A DNA stretch of 64,000 nucleotides from Lucinisca nassula (GCA_963580285.1 OY757010.1:65928406-65992405), one strand, 5' to 3'. Positions 1 through 9,837 are shown, counted from the stretch's first letter. Program-made: numbers and translations. The notes: generated by a model not told the origin, from the sequence alone.

Positions 1-1948
1 TGACCTACTTTTTGACCCAACATGACCCATATTCGAACTTGACCTAGATATTGCAGAGATGATCATTCTGAGCAAGTTTGGTGATGATTCGACCAAAACT
101 GTGGCCTCTAGAGTGTTAACAAGGTTTTTCTATGGTTTGACCTCCTGACCTACTTTTTAACCGACATGACCCATATTTGAACTTTACTGAGATATTGTTA
201 GGATGATCATTCTGAGCAAGTTTGAGGATGATTGGACCAAAACTGGAGCCTCTAGAGTGTTAACAAGGTTTTTCTATGATTTGACCTACTGACCTACTTT
301 TTGACCCGACATGACCCATATTTGAACTTGACCAAGATATTGTCAGGATGATCATTCTGAGTAAGTTTGAGGATGATTGAACCAAATCTGTGGCCTCCAG
401 AGTGTTAACAAGGTTTTTCTATGATTTGCCCTACTGACCTACTTTTTGACCAGACATAACCCATATTTGAACTTGACCGAGATATTGTCCGGATGATCAT
501 TCTGAGCAAGTTTAGATTAGACCCAAACGGTGGCCTCCAAGGTGTTAACAAGGTTTTTCTATGGTTTGACCTACTGACCTACTTTTTGACCACACATGAC
601 CCATTTTCAAGCCTGACCGAGATACTGTCAGGATGATCATCCTGAGCAAGTTTGAGGATGATTGGACCAAAACTGTGGCCTCTAGAGTGTTAACAAGGTT
701 TTCCTTTGATTTGACCTGGTGACCTACTTTTGGACCCGACATGACCTATATTCGAACTTGACCAATATATTGTCAGGATGATCATTCTAAGCAAGTTTGA
801 GGATGATTGGACCAAAACTGTGGCCTCTAGAGTCTTAACAAGGTTTTCCTTTGATTTGACCTGGTGACCTACTTTTGGACCCGACATGACCTATATTCGA
901 ACTTGACCGATATATTGTCAGGATGATCATTCTAAGCAAGTTTGAGGATGATTGGACCCAATCTGTGGCCTCTAGAGTGTTAACAAGGTTTTTCTATGAT
1001 TTGCCCTACTGACCTACTTTTTGACCCGACATGACCCATATTCGAACTTGACCGAGATATTGTCAGGATGATCATTCTGAGCAAGTTTTAAGATGATTGG
1101 ATCCAAACTGTGGCCTCCAGAGTGTTAACAAGGTTTTTCTATGGTTTGACCTACTGACCTACTTTTATAACCCAACATGACCCATATTCAAACTTGACAG
1201 AGATACTGTCAGGATGATCATTCTGAGCAAGCTTGAGGATGATTTGACCAAAACTGTGGCCTCTAGAGTGTTAATAAGGTAATCCTTTGATTTGACCTGG
1301 TGACCTACTTGTTGACCCGACATGAACCATATTCGTACTTGACCGAGATATTTTCAGGATGATCATTCTGAGCAAGTTTGAGGATGATTGGACCAAAACT
1401 GTGGCCTCTAGAGAGTTAACAAGGTTTTCTTGATTTGACCTGGTGACCTACTTTTTGACCTGACATGACCCATATTCGAACTTGACCAAGATATTGTCAC
1501 GATGAACATTCTGAGCAAGTTTGAGGATGATTGGACCAAAACTGTGGCCTCTAGAGAGTTAACAAGGTATTCTTGATTTGACCTGGTGACCTACTTTTTG
1601 ACCCGACATGACCCATATTCGAACTTGACTGAGATATTGTCACGATGAATATTCTGAGCAAGTTTGAGGATGATTGGGCCAAAACTGTGGCCTCTAGAGT
1701 GTTAACAAGGTTTTCCTTTGATTTGACCTGGTGACCTACTTTTTGACCCGACATGACCCATATTCGAACTTGACTGAGATATTGTCATGATAATCATTCT
1801 GAGGAAGTTTGATGATGATTGGACCAAAACTGTGGCCTCTAGAGTGTTCACAAGAAAAAGTTTACGCATGACGGACGATGAACAACGACGCCGGACATCT
1901 CACAGTCACAAAACCTCACCATGACCTTCGGTCAGGTGAGCTAAAAAT
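1..1948 (+). mobile_element. Array element, 3' part: ~145-bp minisatellite plus terminal hairpin
   Basis: About 12-13 copies of a 145-bp unit run from the window edge to about 1855. Each carries paired TGACCT half-sites two bases apart (for example 567-580). The array is followed by a GAC-rich stretch (1862-1905) and then the terminus TCAGGTGAGC (1932-1941) and TAAAAA. The same order closes other elements in this window. The 5' end lies outside the window. Short open frames in the array repeat with its period and are not genes. I infer a non-autonomous Helitron/Helentron-like element; no protein is encoded. Confidence 0.7.
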
Positions 1949-2015
1949 AAGGCTTGACATTACATGCGAATTGTCTGCTTGGCAGATGATTCATTTGCAA
2001 TGTCAAGCCATTTTA
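1947..2015. repeat. Foldback repeat fragment
   Basis: AAGGCTTGACATT on the left is mirrored by AATGTCAAGCC on the right, giving an imperfect hairpin. A better-preserved copy of the same palindrome lies at 31466-31552. It sits directly after the array element terminus. Confidence 0.6.
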
Positions 2016-2033
2016 TCTGCAAAATAAGATAAA

Positions 2034-2250
2034 TTACAAGAGGTCCATGATGGACCTAATTTGCTCACCTGAGTTAAGATGTACTAACATTGATGTTTAC
2101 AAGTTTTTCCATATTTAGCTTTGACAGCCAATTTGTACAGAGGAGCAGAACCACTTAAGCACTTTTGGTAGAGGGGTCACTCAAGGAACATTTCTGTTGA
2201 AGTTATTTTAAAATTCAGACATTGGAGAAGATGTTCTTTAATGATTTTTC
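2034..2250 (+). mobile_element. 5' end of a second array element
   Basis: The sequence ACAAGAGG, then a palindrome of the type GGTCCATGATGGACC, then the inverted-repeat motif GCTCACCTGAG at 2063-2073, is the same 5' organisation seen at 19673, 25526, 42304, 50387 and 57716. Its own 3' end is not clear; later arrays may belong to it or may be separate insertions. Confidence 0.55.
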
Positions 2251-2990
2251 AGTCTCCCTGCCCTACATTATAGTGTAGATTATATTTTCTTGTCCTTTGG
2301 GATCATTGATTCCATTGTGGAATTTTGAAAATATCTGAGGGTCACTGATGAGGCCTAATTGGTCGAAACTAGCTAGTCTGGCCCAGAAAGCATGTACACT
2401 CCATATTTTTCAGTTCTGTGGTGTATTCATTGCTTCCAAAGGATAACGCTTTTATAGAACATATTTAACTTCACTACAGCTGGTGTGTGGGAATGTGTGG
2501 CGGCGGTAAAACGTCTCCCTGCCCTACATCATAGTGTAGATTATATTTTCTTGTCCTTTGGGATCATTGATTCCATTGTGGAATTTTGAAAATATCTGAG
2601 GGTCACTGATGAGGCCTAATTGGCCAAAACTAGCTAGTCTGGCCCAGAAAGCATGTACACACCATATTTTTCAGTTCTGTGGTGTATTCCTTGCTTCCAA
2701 AGGGTAACCCTTTTATAGAACATATTTAACTTCACTACAGCTGGTGTGTGGGAATGTGTGGCGGCGGTAAAACGTCACCCTGTCCTACATCATAGTGTAG
2801 ATTATATTTTCTTGTCCTTTGGAATCATTGATTCCATTGTGGAATTTTGAAAATATCTGAGGGTCACTGATGAGGCCTAATTGGCCAAAACTAGCTAGTC
2901 TGGCCCAGAAAGCATGTACACTCCATATTTTTCAGTTCTGTGGTGTATTCCTTGCTTCCAAAGGATAACCCTTTTATAGAACATATTTAC
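2251..2990 (+). repeat. 261-bp tandem repeat, about 2.8 copies
   Basis: Three successive copies begin near 2253, 2514 and 2775, an exact 261-bp period with few substitutions. The unit has no open reading frame of note. It is likely the internal array of the element starting at 2034. Confidence 0.85.
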
Positions 2991-3089
2991 CTCTGCAGTC
3001 ATATGGACATTTGTTCAGCAGAGCAAACCCATTTCAGCAATTAAAGCAATCATCATAACATGATTAATTGTTTTGAGTATAATGACATG

Positions 3090-3345
3090 CCAATCCTTGT
3101 GGGTCACTTTGTGTCGTCTTCCAGAGAAAGGGAGAAAGTGAGTGATAGTGGAAAAGACAAAAATGTATGGAAGTGTTAAAACAGAAGAAACAACAACACT
3201 CCCCCTCTACCCTTACCTGCTGCAAGGACAGAGGGCCTTACCCTACTGTAAACAAATATCAGTTGAAGCCCCAATGAAGCAAATACATGTCACCTTTGCC
3301 TCACCAAACCACCCCTCAATCATCAATACAATACTGCTACTTTGA
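3090..3345 (+). repeat. Dispersed repeat shared with 24300-24930
   Basis: A stretch with CCCCTCTACCCTTACCTGCT and CAATATCAGTTG recurs at 24815-24915, and the preceding TTTGTGTCG motif recurs near 24330. A short open frame here is not supported as a gene, because the second copy does not preserve it. Family unknown. Confidence 0.5.
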
Positions 3346-3599
3346 GATGGGATGTTTCAATGGAACAGACCTAAGATGAGCCATACCGTTTAATCAATTT
3401 TTTGGTACAAAAATACAAGAGAAGCATTTCTGTGAATTGGGTTTGAAATTGCGCCATTGACTCTATTTTTGGCTCTGCTGGCCATTTTGTTTAGTGGAAC
3501 AGAACCATTTTAACAGTTTTGGTAGAGGGTTACCCAATGAGCAATCCTGTGAAATTATTTTGAAATCTGACCATTAATATAGGAGGAGACGTCGTTCTA

Positions 3600-4145
3600 T
3601 TATTAGCTCAGCAATTCTGCACAGTGACCTTGAACTTGAGTCCAGGACCCTGAAAGTCGAACTTGCTAGATAAATTATCATACCAGACATTTATGTAGTA
3701 ATCCATTAATAAATGAAGGCACTAAAGCCATAATGAAGTTTTTCTGAAAACAGCTGCAGTGGTCTTGACCTTGAACCAAGCACATTGAAAGTCAATCTTG
3801 CTCGAGATATAATCACACACAACATTTGTGTAATCCATCAATAAATGTATACATTAGAGTGCTGACAAAGTTTTTCTTAAAATAGCCACAGTGACCTTGA
3901 TCTTGAGCCCAAGATCCTAAAACTCGCTTGAGATATTATCATACACAACATTTCTGTGAAGTTATATTAAAGTCTATCAATAAATGTAGGTGCTAGAGGT
4001 ACAATAAAGTTTTTCTAAAAACAGCTTCAGTGACCTTGACCTTGAGCCTAGGACGCTGAAAGTCGAACTTGATATTATCATACCAAATATTTGTGTGAAT
4101 TTATATTAAAATCCATCAATAAATGTAGGTGCTTGAGCCAAGACA
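3600..4145 (+). repeat. ~131-140-bp tandem array, left (inverted) block
   Basis: About four degenerate copies with AGTTTTTCT...ACAGC and GTGACCTTGA. The consensus is the reverse complement of the array at 4190-5230, so two blocks of one minisatellite face each other across a short TATG/GTAT-rich junction near 4145-4190. Confidence 0.75.
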
Positions 4146-4189
4146 AAATACGTATGTATGTATGAATCCACGTATGTATGCACAATTTC

Positions 4190-5230
4190 AATGTCATGGC
4201 CTCAAGGTCAAGGTCACTGTGGTTATTTTTAGAAAAAAACTTTGTCATCGCTCTAGCGCCTACATTTGTTGACCGATTTCAATATAACTTCACACAAATG
4301 TTCCTTATGAAAATATGTCGAGGGAGTTTGACTTTCAAGGTCTTGGCCTAAAGGTCAAGGTCACTGTGGTCATTTTTTAGAAAAACTTTGTTGTTGCTCT
4401 AGCGCCTACATTTCTTGACCAATTTCAATATAATTTCACAGAAATGTTCCTTTTGACAATATCTCGAGTCGTCAGTTTGACTTTCTAGGTAAAGGTCACT
4501 GTGGCTTTTTTTAGAAAAGCTTTGTCATCGCTCTAGTGCCTATATTTCTTGTCCGATTTCAATATAACTTCACACAAATCTTCCTTATGACAATATCTTG
4601 AGCAAGTTTGACTTTCAAGGTCAATGTCACTGTGGCTATTTTTAGAAAAGCTTTGTCATCGCTGTAGCGCCTACATTTCTTGTCCGATTTCAATATAACT
4701 TCACACAAATGTTCCTTATGACAATATCTTGAGTGAGTTCAACTTTCAAGGTCAAGGTCACTGTGCCTATTTTTAGAAAAACTTTGTCATCGCTCTAGCG
4801 CCTACATTTCTTGACCGATTTCAATATAACTTCACACAAATGTTCCTTATGCCAATATCTTGAGCGATTCCACTTTCAAGGTCAAGGTCACTGTGACTAT
4901 TTTTAGAAAAGCTTTGTCATCGTTCTAGCACCTACATTTATTGTCCGATTTCAATATAACTTCACACAAATGTTCCTTATGACAATATCTTGAGCGAGTT
5001 CGACTTTCAAGTTCAAGGTCTCTGTGCCTATTTTAAGAAAAACTTTGTCATTGCTCTAGCGCCTACATTTCTTGATTGATTTTAATATAACTTCACACAA
5101 ATGTTCCTTATGACAATAACTCAAGCGAGTTGACTTTCAAGGTCATGACCTCAAGGTCAAGGTCACAGTGGCAAATTTTTTAAAAAACTTTGTCATCGCT
5201 CTACTGACTACATTTATTGATAGTTTTATA
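4190..5230 (+). repeat. ~131-bp tandem array, right block, about eight copies
   Basis: Copies marked by TTTGTCATCG start near 4241, 4387, 4521, 4652, 4783, 4913, 5044 and 5189 (steps of 130-146 bp). Most contain AGGTCAAGGTCA or a close variant, for example 4205-4216, 4352-4363, 4749-4760 and 4879-4890. No coding potential. Confidence 0.85.
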
Positions 5231-5492
5231 TTATCCCCATGCTTTTAAAGAAAGCGTTGGGAGATATTGTGAGCGCCTCTGTCCCTCTGTCCATCACGCT
5301 ATCTCCTCCTTAACCACTGGCCGGAATGCAACCATATTTGCTACATGACTTCCTTACATGGTGAGGGCGTGCGAGAGGGACGTTATAGTTGGCTCAGCCC
5401 AAAGGGGCCATCTCAAGGGGTCAAAAGGTCACGTCTGCTATGTGGCAAAAGCGTGGGGAATTGCGATGGCTTGCATCGACTTCTCGCTCTAG
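5231..5492 (+). mobile_element. Helitron-like 3' end
   Basis: A hairpin (CGATG at 5464-5468, CATCG at 5474-5478) is followed after ten bases by CTAG (5489-5492) and then T. This matches the known Helitron 3' rule of hairpin, short gap, CTRR, insertion before T. A related terminus with the same TTGCGATGG context is at 15500-15546. No replicase gene is present, so a non-autonomous copy is inferred. Confidence 0.5.
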
Positions 5493-5513
5493 TTTAAATT
5501 TGTAAACTGAATG

Positions 5514-5572
5514 ACAGTGTAGATCCAGATCAGATGACTTCTTCATAAGCCATTTGATCTGGATCTACACAG
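5514..5572. repeat. Palindromic MITE core (P1 type)
   Basis: GTGTAGATCCAGATCAGATG is mirrored by CATTTGATCTGGATCTACAC. It is the shared palindromic core of the P1 family without recognisable TTAA-flanked arms. It lies about 100 bp downstream of the gene 1 stop codon. Confidence 0.7.
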
Positions 5573-5669
5573 TTTTCAAATGCAGGAGTTGCTGTGTTCA
5601 GCAAGATTAGGTTTAAGCTCATGCTGACCCCCACATGTCCAGAAATATTTTTGTCTGATATGTTTCAAT

Positions 5670-6215
5670 TTAGAACCTAAGTATTTCTCTTATGAGTGGC
5701 TGAAGTTTTTCAGTGTCAAGTTCACGAGCAATTTCACTGAACTTGTCCCCAATGGCTTTTACATCTTGAAGCTTCTGTAAAATGAAGGTGTAAAGTTTCT
5801 TGGCTCCACTAAAAGTGTACTCAGACTCCAGGTAGTGCTTCAGAAGAACCAAATAAATATCTTGAAGGTCAGACAAGCGTTTGCGATTTATTGTATTTTC
5901 TCCTTCTGGGTTAAAGACTAGAATGCAGAGAGAAATTGTCTGTAATGGTATGTCAGTTCTGATCTCTCTTGCCAATTCCTGACACAGTTCGATCAGCTTT
6001 TCTATCTTTCCTTCATGGAGCTGGAAAACTTGTCTTAGAAGATCTACATGAAGAGGCATTTCGTTCTGAATAATTATACTTTCTGAGCCAGAGTCATAAT
6101 GAGTAACAGCCATCAGAACTAGACAACACAACATATGTGACTGCAGACAAGCCGTCTGGGTTTCCATTGTAAGTTCTTGGAACTCATCAACTGACTTAAA
6201 GAAACTCACTAGCTT
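5670..6215 (-). CDS. Nuclear receptor gene 1, LBD second exon part (C-terminal)
   Basis: Codes for 181 residues plus stop. It starts in phase 0 after an AG acceptor (6216-6217). The first residues, KLVSFFKSVDEF, align with FLKFLKGVEDF and FLKFIKTVSDF in genes 3 and 2 and keep the helix-3 lysine; METQ follows, matching the 'DQ' part of the nuclear-receptor signature. Further on, DIYLVLLKHYLESEY is the helix 10 region, and PLIREILRF at the end fits the AF-2 pattern (two hydrophobics, any, Glu, two hydrophobics). Reading further 5' past 6215 would translate inserted element sequence, so that part is excluded. Family role: ligand-regulated transcription factor in the nucleus. NR1-like is the best guess; the ligand is unknown. 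Confidence 0.8.
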   Translation of the reverse strand, partial: KLVSFFKSVDEFQELTMETQTACLQSHMLCCLVLMAVTHYDSGSESIIIQNEMPLHVDLLRQVFQLHEGKIEKLIELCQELAREIRTDIPLQTISLCILVFNPEGENTINRKRLSDLQDIYLVLLKHYLESEYTFSGAKKLYTFILQKLQDVKAIGDKFSEIARELDTEKLQPLIREILRF

Positions 6216-6219
6216 CTGA

Positions 6220-6867
6220 GGTAGCAGTACACAGTTTCCAGCCTGTGCACATGGGGAAATTTCTTCATAAGTAAGAGTGGGGATCAAATTCAGTGTCTAA
6301 ATACTGTTTGGCAATTATGAAAGCAATATCTTGAATTCAGTGTATTGTTTTTGTGTCATTGTGGAGAAATATGAATTAATTCATGGTCACATGACCTGGA
6401 TATCAAGGGATGTAACTGAAAATACGAAACTACTGCTATACGAATTTATCGCTACACTTTCTGTTTAAAATAGCTGTCAGACTTCATTTGGATATTGCTA
6501 AAAAAGTAAACGGCTGGCAGGGGTCAATTTCTAGCCCCCTTTCATTTTTGGTAGGTGTACAATAGAGCTGAATGCTGACAATTGTCCTTGCAAATGCAGT
6601 GTGCTGCCAGGGCTTCCTTGAAAACAGCAGAAAATGGTAAAAAAAAACAGCAGAAGTGGGTGGGGTAGGACTTGTTTACATAGCCACTACATTGGCTGTA
6701 CAGTGTACAAGCTATAGAAACCAGCTTCAAATTATTCTGTGGCAAGTCACAATGCAGTGATAACACAAAAGAGAAGGGTTGCAAAGTGTACTATTTGTTA
6801 CGGCTCAAAAAACTTCGTCCGCTGCGTGTCCGAGTCTCGCCGACAGCTTGGAATAGTGGTTTGCTAC
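6220..6867. repeat. Terminal direct repeat of the intron element, copy 1
   Basis: Nearly identical to 7959-8606 (constant offset 1739, differing only around a short A-run near 6640). It has inverted ends GGTAGCA/TGCTACC. An 80-residue open frame inside both copies resembles nothing I recognise. The flanks on the inner side (ATT) do not match, so the two copies were probably mobilised as one unit. Confidence 0.85.
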
Positions 6868-7316
6868 CATTAACCAATATGTCAAATTTCAAAGTGCCAT
6901 TTAGGACAATCTTTTTTATCAACTCCTTTACCAGAATCAATATTTAGACAAAAACACCATTGTTTCTGATGAAATTGGGTCATAAAACTGAAATTTGTAT
7001 GTAAGCCTACAGGTAGGGTCTGAGGCAAGGGAGACAACTCCAAAATCAGAATTTTAGTCTAGATGTTTGTTAATCATTTTGGTGCTGTCAAAGCTTATTC
7101 AATCTTAAATTAAAGGTGATTAAACCCATTTTGACCAATATTTTGGGCATTTCGTGTACAAAAGATAGATTTTAAATGATTAATTTTCTATCATTTTCAG
7201 CTTGGAAAGCCGTAATACTGAAATAGTGTTGATAAGTCGCAAAGCACCGTATTCCATGCTGTCAGCAAGACTTTGATGCGCAGCGGACAAGGTTTTTTGA
7301 GCCGTAACAAATAGTT
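6786..7316. repeat. Inverted repeat inside the intron element
   Basis: The stretch ACTATTTGTTACGGCTCAAA (from about 6789) is mirrored by TTTTGAGCCGTAACAAATAG ending at 7315, with similarity continuing through the GCTGCG and GACAGC segments. The arms enclose roughly 390 bp. This suggests a foldback unit nested at the inner edge of the first direct repeat. Confidence 0.65.
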
Positions 7317-7539
7317 ACAGGTAACCAACTGTTGTTAACCTAGTTTAAACAGGAATTCCCAAACTAAGACACTGGCAAATAGTGCACGCCCACATCAGTC
7401 GTCGGCCTAAATTGGTGCGTATGATGAGGGCCCTCACTGTTTGCAAGAAAGAGTCATTTTTTACAATCAATTACTATAAACAACCCAACGCGTAAAATAA
7501 TTGTGTCTTGTTTTTTGTTTTTGTTTGGTTTTCTTGCAC

Positions 7540-7562
7540 GGGGGGGGGGGGGGGGGGGGGGG
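7540..7562 (+). repeat. Poly-G tract (23 G)
   Basis: An uninterrupted run of 23 guanines following a T-rich stretch. On the sense strand of gene 1 it is poly-C, inside the candidate intron. Such runs form G-quadruplexes and are prone to length error in assembly. Confidence 0.9.
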
Positions 7563-7599
7563 ATTTACTGCCCTTTCGAGATTATTTCACTGATATCGA

Positions 7600-7772
7600 G
7601 CTGATTTTGCACCATTGGCGGCAAAACCGGAGTATCCGGAGAAAACACCCTGACCTCCAGTTGCAGAACTTGGTGTATCACATCGTGTGACCCGAGGCAG
7701 GCTCCCCACCACAACCTTGACAGAACTAATGATTAAAAGTCAGCTCTCTATCCAATAGGCCACAGAGGCCCG
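7600..7772 (-). mobile_element. SINE-like, tRNA-related sequence
   Basis: On the minus strand from 7772, GGCCTCTGTGGCCTATTGG followed by ATAGAG resembles a tRNA-type head with an A-box-like element. The rest of the element carries CCGGAGAAAAC, a motif I have seen in mollusc SINEs. No clear tail or target duplication was found. Confidence 0.4.
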
Positions 7773-7958
7773 TAATTGTGTCTTGTATGCTGGGGTTCCA
7801 CAGCTTCTCTCAGCTGAGATTGACTGCTAGCAGCTGTGTTGTGAGCTAATAATGACAATTAATACTGTTTTTCTTTGATTCCACAATTAAACTTATCATA
7901 ATTAGGTGGATTTACTACCAATTTGACACTTTTGAGAAAAGTCATATTTGTCTTAAAG

Positions 7959-8606
7959 GTAGCAGTACACAGTTTCCAGCCTGTGCACATGGGGAAATTT
8001 CTTCATAAGTAAGAGTGGGGATCAAATTCAGTGTCTAAATACTGTTTGGCAATTATGAAAGCAATATCTTGAATTCAGTGTATTGTTTTTGTGTCATTGT
8101 GGAGAAATATGAATTAATTCATGGTCACATGACCTGGATATCAAGGGATGTAACTGAAAATACGAAACTACTGCTATACGAATTTATCGCTACACTTTCT
8201 GTTTAAAATAGCTGTCAGACTTCATTTGGATATTGCTAAAAAAGTAAACGGCTGGCAGGGGTCAATTTCTAGCCCCCTTTCATTTTTGGTAGGTGTACAA
8301 TAGAGCTGAATGCTGACAATTGTCCTTGCAAATGCAGTGTGCTGCCAGGGCTTCCTTGAAAACAGCAGAAAATGGTAAAAAAAACCAGCAGAAGTGGGTG
8401 GGGTAGGACTTGTTTACATAGCCACTACATTGGCTGTACAGTGTACAAGCTATAGAAACCAGCTTCAAATTATTCTGTGGCAAGTCACAATGCAGTGATA
8501 ACACAAAAGAGAAGGGTTGCAAAGTGTACTATTTGTTACGGCTCAAAAAACTTCGTCCGCTGCGTGTCCGAGTCTCGCCGACAGCTTGGAATAGTGGTTT
8601 GCTACC
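7959..8606. repeat. Terminal direct repeat of the intron element, copy 2
   Basis: Second near-identical 648-bp copy. Its outer end (8600-8606) supplies the splice donor of gene 1. Neither inner boundary has the TG...CA ends, primer-binding site or purine tract expected of an LTR retrotransposon, so I do not call these LTRs. Confidence 0.85.
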
Positions 8607-9063
8607 TGAAGAGCTACTACTGCCATGTTGAACATACCAGAGCTTTCCATGATGTTTTCATTTGCTTCCAATTGTTTGTTTTTAAATTTAACAATAAAAT
8701 TATTTTCTAGAGTAGAAATTTTAGTCTTTTCATCTTCAGTCAAGACCCTTTTTTTATTTGAATCATTATCAGTAGAGGAACTTTCTGTAACATTCTTCTT
8801 GCCACCATCAGAACTTTCATTTTTAGCTTCAGCCTGTTGGACATTATGCATTTCCAAAAGGTCATCAGATCTGGCCGAACAATGACCCTCCTTGTTCGGC
8901 TCTGTACTACTTAGATTAAATATGCCATAAGTAGAACTCTCGGTTTTCGTTGAGGTAGATCGTGTTTTTCGCCGATACAATTCATGTTTCCTTTCAAGCT
9001 GTATGGCATGTTTCTCTCTATTAAGTACTATTTTTTCCAATCTGTTTCTCTTTTGTGACTCAT
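8606..9063 (-). CDS. Nuclear receptor gene 1, hinge and LBD first exon part
   Basis: Starts after TTCTTACTTACAG (AG at 9064-9065) in phase 1, the same phase as genes 2 and 3, and ends in phase 0 at CTTCAG before GTAGCA. It codes about 152 residues. A basic, polar hinge start (ESQKRNRLEK) is followed by a Ser/Thr/Glu-rich linker, then LTEDEKTKISTLENNF, which aligns with LTDEEKNHICFLESTF (gene 3) and LTPQENLLIHNLKTSF (gene 2). The end MFNMAVVALQ matches the start of helix 3. The DNA-binding domain must be on upstream exons at higher coordinates; I did not find it. Reading on past 8606 would run into the inserted element and stop after about 20 residues. Confidence 0.75.
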
Positions 9064-9246
9064 CTGTAAGTAAGAATACACATAAACCTCTTTATAACAC
9101 TGTTCAGAATAACACATTTTTGGATGTAACACAGTTCAAAGATTGATTAAAAATATATGATTATGCAGAAAATTACCATTTATGGCCATCTTTTCTGTAT
9201 AATCTATACATTTATGTTTGGCTATATGCATAACATGGTGGTTTAA

Positions 9247-9417
9247 CTAATATCTCCCTGATCATGACAACCCTTACTTTTGCAAACAGTGTAGATCCAG
9301 ATCAGATGGCTTCTCCAGAAACCATCTGATCAGGATCTACACTGTTTGACATTCAGTTTGTGAAAACTGATTGGTTCAAGTCAGAAATGGGTGTGGCTAA
9401 ATTCAGCTGAATAAGGG
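9247..9417. mobile_element. P1 MITE, decayed
   Basis: Bounded by TTAA (9243-9246) and a decayed AGGGTTCA end. The central palindrome from CAAACAGTGTAGATCC to GGATCTACACTGTTTG is intact. The adjoining sequence TTTAAAGAGGTTTTGGTG recurs at about 10130, so the MITE and its flank are partly duplicated. Confidence 0.65.
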
Positions 9418-9525
9418 TTCATCTGTTTTGGACCCCAAAAATAGTGTTTTAAAGAGGTTTTGGTGTATATGCATCTCTAACCCTTATCACAATAATGAAA
9501 TAATAATTATCAACCTTATTTATAG

Positions 9526-9823
9526 ATTTTGTTTGATTTGAAGTTTAAAGTCCCTGTCAACACTGTAAAGGTCATTTTGGAGACGTTGCTTCCAATTTTG
9601 TGGGACTTTTACCCGACATTGAGATGAAATGACATCTAAAGCCCTGCCACCCAATGAAACCAATAGGGTTTATAAGTATGGACGGGCCGACTCGCACTGC
9701 TTTGCCTGGGCAGGCTTAGATCCTTTAAGCGGTTTACCAGTACTTGAGTGAGGATTGGTTTCAGCTCTGCGTGGAAGCATCATGCAGTCCATCTATTTCT
9801 TTAAGCCCCGATGGGCGGGGGCT
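9526..9823 (-). mobile_element. S1 SINE-like element
   Basis: A 298-bp element flanked by an exact 13-bp target duplication, ACCTTATTTATAG, at 9513-9525 and 9824-9836. The (CAAA)-type tail, seen here as GTTTG, marks the 3' end on the minus strand. A target duplication of this length with a simple tail is the mark of target-primed retroposition. Confidence 0.85.
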
Positions 9824-9837
9824 ACCTTATTTATAGA

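Larger units (their letters stand above)
6220..8606 (-). mobile_element. 2.39-kb insertion in the gene 1 LBD exon, acting as a candidate intron
   Basis: The element begins GGTAGCAG and ends TTTGCTACC, and is flanked by TGA on both sides (6217-6219 and 8607-8609). Removing it with one TGA copy joins the exon halves exactly. On the minus strand the junctions read TTCAG then GTAGCA (donor, 8606/8605) and CTACCTCAG then AAGC (acceptor, 6216/6215). The donor GT lies in the element's terminal repeat and the acceptor AG comes from the duplicated target plus the next exon base. That is the arrangement known for introners. It holds 648-bp terminal direct repeats and no recognisable transposase. The 3-bp duplication would suit Harbinger- or CACTA-type mobility, but the class is undetermined. 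Confidence 0.75.

Noticed and set aside
545..1754. Minus-strand frames of about 65 codons repeated at 145-bp intervals
   Set aside because: Identical in pattern to the array period and decaying with it; no sign of selection for coding.
1..5230. CRISPR array
   Set aside because: The repeats are 131-261-bp head-to-tail units without spacers, in eukaryotic sequence.
6216..6287. Extension of the gene 1 C-terminal exon upstream to a Met at 6287
   Set aside because: Those residues are translated from the inserted element and have no counterpart in genes 2 and 3. The acceptor at 6216-6217 restores the alignment.
6542..8522. Two identical 80-codon frames (6542-6784, 8280-8522)
   Set aside because: They lie in the duplicated 648-bp repeat and start and stop without any recognisable domain. 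The duplication explains the identity.
6220..8606. LTR retrotransposon
   Set aside because: Direct terminal repeats are present, but there are no TG...CA ends, primer-binding site, polypurine tract, gag or pol. Inverted termini fit a DNA element better.
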